A program made the position numbers and the translations under genes. Of a stretch of DNA of 64,000 nt, positions 50,872-58,418 are shown piece by piece. Under the pieces are notes generated by a model. That model searched no databases, was not told where the DNA came from, and saw only the letters and a program-made list of their open reading frames with translations. Origin of the DNA: Synechococcus sp. CC9605 (GTDB taxonomy: Bacteria; Cyanobacteriota; Cyanobacteriia; PCC-6307; Cyanobiaceae). How positions within the stretch are numbered: position 1 is the first letter of the stretch; each line of letters starts with the position of its first letter. Location of the stretch: NCBI RefSeq assembly GCF_000012625.1, contig NC_007516.1, forward strand, positions 496,001 through 560,000. Direction: 5' to 3'.

Positions 50872-53568
50872 CCGTTGGTGCTCAAACACCTGTTCAGGCG
50901 TAGGTGCTTCAGCCTTATGACTGACCAAAGCAGCCCAGTTGCCTTCGCGGTAATTGCGTTTCTCCCACCGAGCGCAATCAACCTCTGGGCGTATCCGGAA
51001 ACCAAACAACTGAGGGTTCACCTTCTTGGTTGAGTTGGTGCCAGGTACGGAACGACGTTGGGTGTGCAGGTTGGGTAACGCCTGTTTGATCCGAGTCAGC
51101 AGCGTCCTCCTGTTGAGCACCTTGGTGTATCCAAAGTCCTCGCAGAATTGCTTGAACGTTTCGTACAGCACCCCCAACTTCGGCATGTAATCGCCCCCGC
51201 AGGGCTCACAGCAGTTGTCGAGGAATTGGCGAACCACATCCATGTCGGCCTCAACGTTGTGTTGAGCGTCGATAAAGGTCTGGTTACCGCTGACAAGCAC
51301 ACGCTTCACATCAGCGTGTTTGGCCTGAAGCGCCCAACTAACGATTGAGCCAAGTTCACCAGCAAGCTTCTGATCCAAGTCAGCATCCGGCTTTTCAGCA
51401 GGTCGCTGAGTTTCGAGGATCAAAGCCCTGCGTGCCATGCCGCTACCAGCGTTCTCAAACTGAGGCGCTTGGCTGCTGCAAATGACGACGCGACCAGTGA
51501 AGACGACGCCTTCGGTGTCATCGGTAAATAGGTTGCGTTGAGCCATCAAGCCGCCATCAACCATCGAATAGATGGTGGTCACCCCGGTTTGCAAACCCTG
51601 CACATCCGGGAACGCGACCAGTTGCTTACCCGAGACGTACTGCCGGATCTTTTCCGGTGAGTTGATCTCTTTGATGCTGCTGGTGATGGAGCTGACGCAG
51701 CTAGGCGGGAACAACTTCTCAATCAGTCGTTCCAAGACGCCTTTACCGCTGCCAGATGGACCGATGACCATCACGATCTTTCGGTTAGGCAGCGTCGGAT
51801 CAACCATGTAGCGCAGCAACTGCTGCACCGGTTCGACGTAGTGATCGCCAAAGCTGCTGACGATGAAGTCATGCAGGTGCGGCGGACACTCAACACAGTC
51901 CGGAATGAAGTCACCTTGGATCGAATAAGTGAGCCGGTACTCAGGCTTATGAGGAACCAGCTCACCCTTATCGATCAAGTAGGTGCCATTAGCGAAGGCA
52001 ATGGCGGGGGTTTGATCCATCTCTGCATCAGCAGTCATGGTTTCGAGCCACTCAATCGAGGACTTCACCCGTGATGCGGTTGAGAACCGAAACACCTTTT
52101 CCTCGTCCTTGTTGTACGAGAAGCACTTGAGCAGCAGGTCTGCGACCTCACGCTTCATCGCATCACGCGAAACGTGCAACCAACAGCCCTGGTCCGGGTT
52201 GTAACGGACAAAGCGCCCCCGACTGTGGGCCAACGGTTGATTGGTCAGATCGCCTTTCAATCCAATGGCGTTCTCAATGACCACCTCGCAGGTCTTGATG
52301 CGGCAGACCGTCCAAAACGAGTCATCGATGTTTGCGGTCCAATCGGCTGGATTGGATGCGGGGACTAAACGCTTGTGCCAGCCATACGAATGACGCCACA
52401 AACCTTCGTGTTCAAAGTGCGCCCGCAACTTCCGTTTGAGATAGGTGTCGCAGTAATCGGACGTGCCGCAAGGTTCAGGCCGGTAATGCTCTTCAAGAGC
52501 TGCTTCGACATCACCACCTTTCATGCCGCTAGCGCGGATGAAATCCGACATCAACGTCATTTCGATGCTGTCGGCATCCACAACGGTGCAACCGAGTGAC
52601 TCAAGGTGCAGGCGACCAGCACGCAGGTGCTTGCTTAGTTGCCAGCACTTACGCCAACGGTCATCAGAGTCAGGATCCAAGCCTTTCAACAGACCTAGCG
52701 TCTTTGGAGCAAGTGCCTGAATCAGATGACCCGGGGGCAGGGTTGAAAAGTCGGGAAACTGCTCATGGTCATCAGGTTCAGGACCATCTGCTGGCCTGAA
52801 GTCACCACCGCTGTCAGTGACGTCATCAACTGGTTCATCCAGTTCAGGCAAGAACGACAGCACCTCATCTAGCTCATAGGTGTGAGGTGACAGGTGGATG
52901 ATTTCAGCCCTGCGGCCGGTTTTGGGATGCACTGAGCCAGCAAGACGCTGTACCTGAACAGCGCTGTGCAAGTTGTGATCGGTTTGGACACCAGGGTTGG
53001 CATCTTCAATCGCTTTGCTCAGTCGCTCTCGACAGAACTCAGCAGCAGTAAGAGAAACCGGTGTTCTGAAGACCCAACTCCAGTGGATGGACTTGTTTCC
53101 TGTGAAGACACCAATGGTTGGAGTCGGCAGATTCGCTTTCTTCCAAGCAACCTTTTGACCCTCAAGATCGAGACCCTCATCGATCTCATACGACATGCAC
53201 ACCACACCGGTGATCGTGTCGCGGCGCTTACTCGTGCCACCAATGGCAGAGAGGAACCCGAGGTTTGGAGTCTTCGGATTTTGAAGGTGGTGGCGTACTA
53301 AGTCGAAGCGACGATCACCGTTGAACTTGGCAACTACCTGGTCCCAGTCGTAAGGCAGATCATTTTTCAGATCACGTGCCGGAACGTACCGGGAGGTGTC
53401 GCCATAGCAAGCAAGGATGCAGGGGTCGTCTTCACCAAAGCCAACAGCCTCCAAGTGCCGTTGCGCTTCTTTCTCATCGATGTCTGTGAGTTCGAGAGGC
53501 TCTTCTTCTAATACAATAGAAGCCTGAACATCGACAACTTCAGAAGTCTGCTTGCAGGGAGTACCCAT
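50860..53568 (-). CDS. Primase-SF3 helicase (D5/Rep-like)
   Basis: 902-aa replication protein. The N-terminal half carries AEP-type primase motifs: an acidic CMSYEIDEGLD segment (~125), GNKSIHWSW (~155) and QRLAGSVHPKTGRR (~205). A middle D5_N-like region leads to an SF3 helicase: Walker A GPSGSGKG (603-610), Walker B region QLVAFPDVQG, sensor VVICSSQAPQF. The C-terminus has a winged-helix-like part. Such proteins replicate plasmids, phages and satellites; its origin is probably the nearby iteron array. Follows the HTH gene on the same strand. Confidence 0.9.
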   Translation of the reverse strand: MGTPCKQTSEVVDVQASIVLEEEPLELTDIDEKEAQRHLEAVGFGEDDPCILACYGDTSRYVPARDLKNDLPYDWDQVVAKFNGDRRFDLVRHHLQNPKTPNLGFLSAIGGTSKRRDTITGVVCMSYEIDEGLDLEGQKVAWKKANLPTPTIGVFTGNKSIHWSWVFRTPVSLTAAEFCRERLSKAIEDANPGVQTDHNLHSAVQVQRLAGSVHPKTGRRAEIIHLSPHTYELDEVLSFLPELDEPVDDVTDSGGDFRPADGPEPDDHEQFPDFSTLPPGHLIQALAPKTLGLLKGLDPDSDDRWRKCWQLSKHLRAGRLHLESLGCTVVDADSIEMTLMSDFIRASGMKGGDVEAALEEHYRPEPCGTSDYCDTYLKRKLRAHFEHEGLWRHSYGWHKRLVPASNPADWTANIDDSFWTVCRIKTCEVVIENAIGLKGDLTNQPLAHSRGRFVRYNPDQGCWLHVSRDAMKREVADLLLKCFSYNKDEEKVFRFSTASRVKSSIEWLETMTADAEMDQTPAIAFANGTYLIDKGELVPHKPEYRLTYSIQGDFIPDCVECPPHLHDFIVSSFGDHYVEPVQQLLRYMVDPTLPNRKIVMVIGPSGSGKGVLERLIEKLFPPSCVSSITSSIKEINSPEKIRQYVSGKQLVAFPDVQGLQTGVTTIYSMVDGGLMAQRNLFTDDTEGVVFTGRVVICSSQAPQFENAGSGMARRALILETQRPAEKPDADLDQKLAGELGSIVSWALQAKHADVKRVLVSGNQTFIDAQHNVEADMDVVRQFLDNCCEPCGGDYMPKLGVLYETFKQFCEDFGYTKVLNRRTLLTRIKQALPNLHTQRRSVPGTNSTKKVNPQLFGFRIRPEVDCARWEKRNYREGNWAALVSHKAEAPTPEQVFEHQRLPN

Positions 53569-53606
53569 CTAGAATCAAGGGGTGAACGACAACATCTGTT
53601 TCCGGA

Positions 53607-53635
53607 GGTCACCGAGGGGCACGGTGGCCTTTTTT
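53607..53635 (+). terminator. Forward-strand terminator between two reverse genes
   Basis: GGTCACCG-AGGGGCA-CGGTGGCC hairpin then TTTTTT. It points opposite to both neighbours, so it would end an antisense or unknown forward transcript. Confidence 0.6.
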
Positions 53636-53642
53636 ATGCCAA

Positions 53643-53879
53643 CTATTTGTGCTCAGAAAAGAACGGAAAGCCCTGTTGCTCCATGGCTTCTTTCACCTCC
53701 TCCATGTGCCAAGCAGTCTTCGATGTTCTGTAAGGACCTTTCTTGAAGTGTTTGCCTTCAAGGAGAAATCCTGATTCTGCGTTTGCATAACGCCGTAGCG
53801 ACCATTCACTGATTCCCAGCACCCTGGCTGCTTGTCGAGTTGACAACCAGGTTTCACCCTTTGGGACTGTTAGGAACAT
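53643..53879 (-). CDS. Small helix-turn-helix protein (excisionase/AlpA-like)
   Basis: 78 aa. HTH at ~13-32 (STRQAARVLGISEWSLRRYA), then a wing-like GKHFKKGPYRTSKTAWHMEE. The MerR/excisionase-type fold and position between integrase and primase suggest a directionality factor or operon activator. Basic C-terminal half supports DNA binding. Confidence 0.7.
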   Translation of the reverse strand: MFLTVPKGETWLSTRQAARVLGISEWSLRRYANAESGFLLEGKHFKKGPYRTSKTAWHMEEVKEAMEQQGFPFFSEHK

Positions 53880-54042
53880 GCTGCTTTAAAGATCTAGTCA
53901 GTTCAACGTAGCCCCTGAATTTGCGCGCACAGGGCTATTTACCACCATCCATAGTGTCCCGTGAAAATGTTACTTTCTTGGCTAGTACATCAGACCATCG
54001 ATTTCGTTCTGCTTGCTGTCTATTCGCTGCTTGTTTGAGTTT

Positions 54043-55287
54043 CTAGATTGCTACTTTAGAAGTATTGGATGTTTCAAACGCTTCTTTCACGAGTTTCAGG
54101 CTGTGTTGCCGCTGGTACGTCTGAAGGTGAACTTGCAGGCTGTGCCCCATCGCTACTGCAGCCGCTTTTGGTGGGATTGGCGGCGTGGCCATCGCGCATC
54201 GATCGGCAAAGCAATGGCGAAGGCTGTAGAGGCTCACCCGCTGCCCCAATGCCTTTGCGTCTGACTTGTATTCCATCCAGACGTCGTTTCGCCGCAGGAA
54301 AGTGTCAATGGCTCCCGACGCGGCCTTATCGGTGCTTCCCAATGGAGGCAGTTCAGTGATGCCGCTGCTCAGTGTCATCAGCAGCTGTTGCCCAAGCCCT
54401 GCTCGCCCTGCGGGGTCAAGGATTGGTACGTCTCTTGCTTCTGTTGACCCTTTGGCAGTCCGTTTCCCGTAGTTGACGTGCAGGTGGTCGCGGTGAGCGG
54501 TGGCGTACTTCAGTTCCACCCCCCGCAGGCCGAAGACACCGATCAACCCCACTGCCAGCTTCCAGCGTGCGTTGGCAATCGAGTCGAACAAACGCAAAAA
54601 CTGTTCGTCAGACAGGGCTAACGCTTGCCCCGATTGGCTGGCCTTGCTGCTGTTGGGTGCTGGCTCACCTATTAAGTCCCGGATGGTGTCTTCGTCTGGG
54701 GGAAGCCAGCGACCTGAAGCACCGCACTTCGACACCGCAAACCTGAGCATCTGCACGGCGTACTGGATACGCAGCTTCCGGCTGCGACTTCCCGGCGCAT
54801 CGCCTTGCCCGTTTCGCCCTGCGCGCATGGCGGCCAAAGCAAGTTCGGCGTTGTTTGGTACGTCTGCTCCAGTTAGTACGTCAATCAGCCAAAGCAGCCG
54901 AGGTGCGTACTCCTTTTCCCAGGTGGTCTCCTTGACCTTCGCCGGCACTTTGAAGTCGTAGAAGCGGCTGTAAATCTCCCGCCAGTTCGTTTGCACCTTC
55001 GGCCCTGCGGTGAGGTCGAAAGTCAGCCGCACTGCGTCCTTAAGCGAAAGCCCCTTGGCGATTGCGGCATTGATGCCGTGCAGGGCATTGAGGACTTCTC
55101 GCTCGCAGCCACGCCGCCACTCAATGGGCAAGGTCGCGGCTTGGCGTTTTCCGGTGTCTTTCCAATACCGCTCGACCTGCACCTTCCCGCGCATAGGTCG
55201 TACCGAATAGCCCCATTTGTGCTGCGTCTTGATCGCACGCTTAAGTGCCGCCTCCCAAGGCTGTGCGTCAGCGCGCTCCTTTGGCAT
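54043..55287 (-). CDS. Tyrosine recombinase integrase of E1
   Basis: 414 aa. N-terminal arm-binding region (~1-90), core-binding domain (~95-220), catalytic domain (~225-414) with R255 (FGLRGVEL), K in RTAKGS, Y354-S-L-R357-H358 (HxxR with Tyr in the first place), H382 (MGHS) and nucleophile Y391 (QTYQRQ). It starts 150 bp from the tRNA-Arg, with five TGCACGGAA sites between, so it almost certainly integrates at the tRNA 3' half. Confidence 0.92.
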   Translation of the reverse strand: MPKERADAQPWEAALKRAIKTQHKWGYSVRPMRGKVQVERYWKDTGKRQAATLPIEWRRGCEREVLNALHGINAAIAKGLSLKDAVRLTFDLTAGPKVQTNWREIYSRFYDFKVPAKVKETTWEKEYAPRLLWLIDVLTGADVPNNAELALAAMRAGRNGQGDAPGSRSRKLRIQYAVQMLRFAVSKCGASGRWLPPDEDTIRDLIGEPAPNSSKASQSGQALALSDEQFLRLFDSIANARWKLAVGLIGVFGLRGVELKYATAHRDHLHVNYGKRTAKGSTEARDVPILDPAGRAGLGQQLLMTLSSGITELPPLGSTDKAASGAIDTFLRRNDVWMEYKSDAKALGQRVSLYSLRHCFADRCAMATPPIPPKAAAVAMGHSLQVHLQTYQRQHSLKLVKEAFETSNTSKVAI

Positions 55288-55301
55288 GTGCGTCTCTCCC
55301 G

Positions 55302-55382
55302 TGCACGGAAACTACCGAGCTGCACGGAAGATTGCACGGAAACAGCACGGAAGATGCTCAAACATCCTCAAAATGCACGGAA
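55302..55382. repeat. Arm-type sites, E1 right arm
   Basis: Five TGCACGGAA (or AGCACGGAA) copies at 55302, 55321, 55333, 55344 and 55374, between the integrase start and the tRNA; same 9-mer in the left arms of E1 and E2. Confidence 0.7.
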
Positions 55383-55437
55383 GCTGGCAGGGCTCGTCTC
55401 GGTGTGAGAAGCCCTGCTGCTGCTTGGCTTTTAGTAA

Positions 55438-55511
55438 CGCCCCCTGATGGATTCGAACCATCGACCGACTGCTTAGAAGGCAGTTGCTCTATCCAGCTGA
55501 GCTAAGGGAGC
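55438..55511 (-). tRNA. tRNA-Arg (anticodon UCU)
   Basis: 74-nt cloverleaf on the minus strand: acceptor GCTCCCT pairs AGGGGGC (one G-T), D arm, anticodon stem ACTGC/GCAGT with loop CTTCTAA, T arm GGTTCGAATCC, discriminator G. CCA not encoded. It is the intact target of the island; its 3' half repeats at four places leftward. Confidence 0.97.
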
Positions 55512-55600
55512 AAGCGTCCACATCTTGGCAGGCTGCTTCAAGGCAGGCTGGTTTTAGAAGCCTTGCGCCGCCTAAGGTGATGAGCTCTTGATCGGCATCC

Positions 55601-56320
55601 ATGGCCCCGCGTCGTCTCAGCGACAGCGAGAAGCAGGATCTGGTCGGTCGTTACAAGGCCGGCGAGTCAACAGCTGCTTTGGCTGAGGCCTTTAGCTGCA
55701 GTCCCAATACTGTGAGTCGCACGGTGAAAGCGCTGTTGCCCGCTGACGCTTATGCCGCACTGAAGGCCAGCCGGCAAAAAGGGTTGGTCTCCCCTCCTCC
55801 CTCAACCGTCACGGAGGCTGAACAACCTGAGGTTGACGAGGTTGACTCCCTCAAGGAAGACGACAGCAGCCTGGCCCTGGATGACGCGGATGACTTCGGC
55901 GAAGACTCTGAGGAGGAGCTCGCTGAAGACGATGACAACGCCAGCGTTGAAACGTTCACGGAGCTTGTTCCCCTTCTGGGCGTGGGAGACCTCAATGATC
56001 GTCCGCTCAATCAAGCCCAACCGTTCAGTGTCGACCTGTTGCCCGACAGCGCTTATATGCTGGTTGACAAGGTGGTTGAGCTGGACGCGCGCCCTCTTAA
56101 GGAGTTTCCCGAGTTGGGCCTCCTTGACGATGCCGAGCAGGAACGCCAGGGGTTGTGCCTGTTTGCCAGCCCTCGCGCGGCCAAGCGCCAGTGCGGGCGG
56201 AGTCAGCGGGTGATCAAGGTTCCCGACACGGCTGTGTTTCAGCGCACCAGCAGCTACCTGCTGGCTCGAGGCATCACTCGCTTGGTGTTGGACGGAACCT
56301 TGATTGCGCTGGATACCTGA
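55601..56320 (+). CDS. HTH-containing cyanobacterial protein
   Basis: 239 aa. N-terminal resolvase-like HTH (RRLSDSEKQDLVGRYKAGES, FSCSPNTVSRTVKALL), a long acidic linker rich in Asp/Glu/Ser (~85-125), and a conserved C-terminal domain (~130-239) with PDSAYMLVDKVVELDARPLK and RTSSYLLARGITRLVLDGTL. Probably a DNA-binding protein conserved in picocyanobacteria; regulon unknown. Core genome next to the tRNA. Confidence 0.75.
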   Translation: MAPRRLSDSEKQDLVGRYKAGESTAALAEAFSCSPNTVSRTVKALLPADAYAALKASRQKGLVSPPPSTVTEAEQPEVDEVDSLKEDDSSLALDDADDFGEDSEEELAEDDDNASVETFTELVPLLGVGDLNDRPLNQAQPFSVDLLPDSAYMLVDKVVELDARPLKEFPELGLLDDAEQERQGLCLFASPRAAKRQCGRSQRVIKVPDTAVFQRTSSYLLARGITRLVLDGTLIALDT

Positions 56321-56353
56321 TCACCGGAGTTGATTATTCTCAGCTGATTGCTC

Positions 56354-56590
56354 TTAATCGAAGCGATCGCGCTGATCGGGAAGCAAGACGGCCGTTACGG
56401 TTCCGCCACTGATCACACCGATCACAAGAGCAACGCCCACGAGAAAACCCGTGGGAAGAGGCACCGAACGCTGCCCTCCGAGTTGGAGCGTGTGGCGATC
56501 CTGAAGGTTCTGTGCTCCAAGGCAGAGCAGCAGCAGCAGCAGCAGGCTGCCGCCAAAGCTGATCAGCAGAAGACGAAGGCGAATCAACAC
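56354..56590 (-). CDS. LapA-like small membrane protein
   Basis: 78 aa from GTG 56590. Two hydrophobic helices (LLISFGGSLLLLLLLCLGAQ and TGFLVGVALVIGVISGGTVT) with AQN after the first, as in LapA/DUF1049-type proteins. Located 19 bp downstream of rsmI on the same strand, probably co-transcribed. Confidence 0.6.
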   Translation of the reverse strand: MLIRLRLLLISFGGSLLLLLLLCLGAQNLQDRHTLQLGGQRSVPLPTGFLVGVALVIGVISGGTVTAVLLPDQRDRFD

Positions 56591-56609
56591 AGCACAACCG
56601 TCGACGGGC

Positions 56610-57470
56610 TCAGTTTGACGTGCCCTGGTGCAGAAGGGCATACAACCGTCGTTTGGACAGCCCTGTGGACTGGGCCAATTGCCGCGCAGCGTCGCTGGCA
56701 CTTGCACCCGCGTCCTGCAGCGCCTGAAGCTGCCTGAGCAGGTCATCGTCATCAGGTTCTTTTGCATCTTCCAGTGGTGCTCCTCCAATCACAACCGTGC
56801 ATTCCCCTTGGGGAGGGTGCTGCTGGAAGTGCAGCAGGGCACGATCCACGGTCGGCCCCACCTGCTCTTCATGGCGTTTGGTCAGTTCCCGTGCCACCTT
56901 CAGGGGACGGTCTCCTCCGCAGTGGTGCTGGAGTTCCTCGAGCAATGTGATCAGGCGGTGCGGCGCTTCGTACAACACCGTTGTGCGGGGTTCATGGCTG
57001 ATGGCGTCCAGGCGGGCCCGCCGTTCCTTGCCTTTGGCCGGCAGAAATCCTTCGAAGCAAAAGCGTCCGCTGGGCAGGCCGCTGCTTACCAGAGCAGTGG
57101 TGGCGGCGCAAGGGCCAGGGATGCAGATCACGGGATGGCCGGCCTGGTGCGCGGCGGCCACCAGCTCTTCCCCGGGGTCGCTGATGCCCGGCAGCCCGGC
57201 ATCACTGATCACCGCCAGGCTTTGCCCCTCCGCCAGCAGATTCAGCATTTGGGGCACGCGGGTGCGGGTGTTGTGCTGATGAAAGGACAGTTTGTGGCCG
57301 CCTGCTCCAAGGCTGCTGAGCAGCTGTCCGCTGTGGCGGGTGTCTTCACAGGCGATCACATCCACGCTGCGGAGCAAGTCGCGGGCTCGTGGCGACAGAT
57401 CCCCCAGATGACCAATGGGCGTGCCCACCAGATAAAGGCTGCCGCCGCTTGGTTCATCCCGCTGCATCAC
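56610..57470 (-). CDS. rsmI: 16S rRNA (cytidine1402-2'-O)-methyltransferase
   Basis: 286 aa, SAM-dependent tetrapyrrole-methylase fold. LYLVGTPIGHLGDLSPRA at the N-terminus, CEDTRHSGQLLS, ISDAGLPGISDPGEELV and PGPCAATTALVSSGLPSGRF are the RsmI hallmarks. Modifies the decoding centre of 16S rRNA. Start divergent from cysQ with only 23 bp between. Confidence 0.95.
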   Translation of the reverse strand: MMQRDEPSGGSLYLVGTPIGHLGDLSPRARDLLRSVDVIACEDTRHSGQLLSSLGAGGHKLSFHQHNTRTRVPQMLNLLAEGQSLAVISDAGLPGISDPGEELVAAAHQAGHPVICIPGPCAATTALVSSGLPSGRFCFEGFLPAKGKERRARLDAISHEPRTTVLYEAPHRLITLLEELQHHCGGDRPLKVARELTKRHEEQVGPTVDRALLHFQQHPPQGECTVVIGGAPLEDAKEPDDDDLLRQLQALQDAGASASDAARQLAQSTGLSKRRLYALLHQGTSN

Positions 57471-57493
57471 AATGGCGAGCGCCTCTGTTGATC

Positions 57494-58411
57494 ATGATGC
57501 CCAGCTCTGCCGTCCTCCCCGCTGGCGTGAACAAGGAGGCTCTGCTGACTGAACTGCGTCGCCTCAGTTGGGTAGCCGCCGACATCCTGCGGGCCTATGC
57601 CCGCGGCGAGCAGCCCCCGCATGGTTTCCCCAAGGCCTTGAGTGTTGATGAAGGCGGAGAGGGCCCGGTGTCTGCGGCTGATCTGGCTGTGAACAAGTGG
57701 TTGCTGGATGGTCTGTCCGCCGCGTTCCCCAAGGCCAACTGGACTCTGCTGAGCGAGGAGACCGCCAAGGAGCAGCTCACGGAAGGTCAACCGCTGTCGG
57801 CGGAGTGGCTGTGGATTCTCGATCCCCTGGATGGCACCAAGGATTTTCTGCAGGGCACAGGCGAATACGCCGTTCATCTGGCCCTCGTGCGCGACAAGCG
57901 GCCGGTGATCGGTGTTGTGCTCCTGCCGGAAGCCGATGAACTTTGGATCGGCATCGTTGGCGAGGGTGCCTGGTGTGAAGACCGTCAGGGTGAGCGGTCG
58001 CCGGTTCGCTTCAGCGACAGAACTGAGGTTTCAGACCTGATCCTGGTGGCCAGCCGTAGCCACCGCGACGACCGTTTGGTCAAGCTCATTGATGCCCTTG
58101 ACCTCGGCGGTTCCAAAGCCGTCGGCAGCGTTGGCTTCAAGGTGGCCACGATCCTGAGGGGCGAAACCGACCTTTACGTCTCCCTCTCCGGCAAGAGCGC
58201 TCCCAAGGATTGGGACATGGCTGCTCCGGAGGCGGTGCTGCTCGCGGCCGGTGGTCGTTTCACCCATGCGGATCAGGCCGACCTCACCTACAACACCGGC
58301 GATGTACGTCAGGCCGGCTGTCTGATCGCCAGCCACGGAAAAGCCCACGCCGAGCTCGGAGAGCGTGCGACGCGGGCCATGGCCGAGATAGATCCCGGCT
58401 TTCAGGTCTGA
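57494..58411 (+). CDS. cysQ: 3'(2'),5'-bisphosphate nucleotidase CysQ-like
   Basis: 305 aa, inositol-monophosphatase superfamily. Metal sites: LLSEETAKEQ (Glu), WILDPLDGTKDFLQGTGEYA (DPxDGT signature), and SAPKDWDMAAPEAVLLAAGG (WD). Removes 3'-phosphate from PAP/PAPS after sulfation, which is also relevant to PAPS-using enzymes such as the E2 sulfotransferase. Two adjacent ATGs (57494, 57497) are possible starts. Confidence 0.9.
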   Translation: MMPSSAVLPAGVNKEALLTELRRLSWVAADILRAYARGEQPPHGFPKALSVDEGGEGPVSAADLAVNKWLLDGLSAAFPKANWTLLSEETAKEQLTEGQPLSAEWLWILDPLDGTKDFLQGTGEYAVHLALVRDKRPVIGVVLLPEADELWIGIVGEGAWCEDRQGERSPVRFSDRTEVSDLILVASRSHRDDRLVKLIDALDLGGSKAVGSVGFKVATILRGETDLYVSLSGKSAPKDWDMAAPEAVLLAAGGRFTHADQADLTYNTGDVRQAGCLIASHGKAHAELGERATRAMAEIDPGFQV

Positions 58412-58418
58412 GGCCTGA

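Larger units (their letters stand above)
45030..55437. mobile_element. Segment E1: satellite-like integrative element at tRNA-Arg
   Basis: 10.4 kb between att 4 and the intact tRNA. Order from the tRNA: integrase, HTH protein, primase-helicase, iteron-like array, small gene, mini tyrosine recombinase, terminase small subunit candidate with its partner, then exported and other cargo, and attL. Head and tail genes are not seen. This matches phage-inducible satellites and tycheposon-type elements of picocyanobacteria. It is the only segment with a full integration and replication set. Confidence 0.8.

Noticed and set aside
45030-55437. CRISPR array in the island
   Set aside because: Repeats seen (TGCACGGAA, CCGGACA) are 6-9 bp with irregular spacing; no 25-40 bp direct repeats with uniform spacers and no cas genes.
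25781-55437. Complete prophage
   Set aside because: Only terminase genes or relics are present; no portal, capsid, tail or lysis genes were recognised in any segment.
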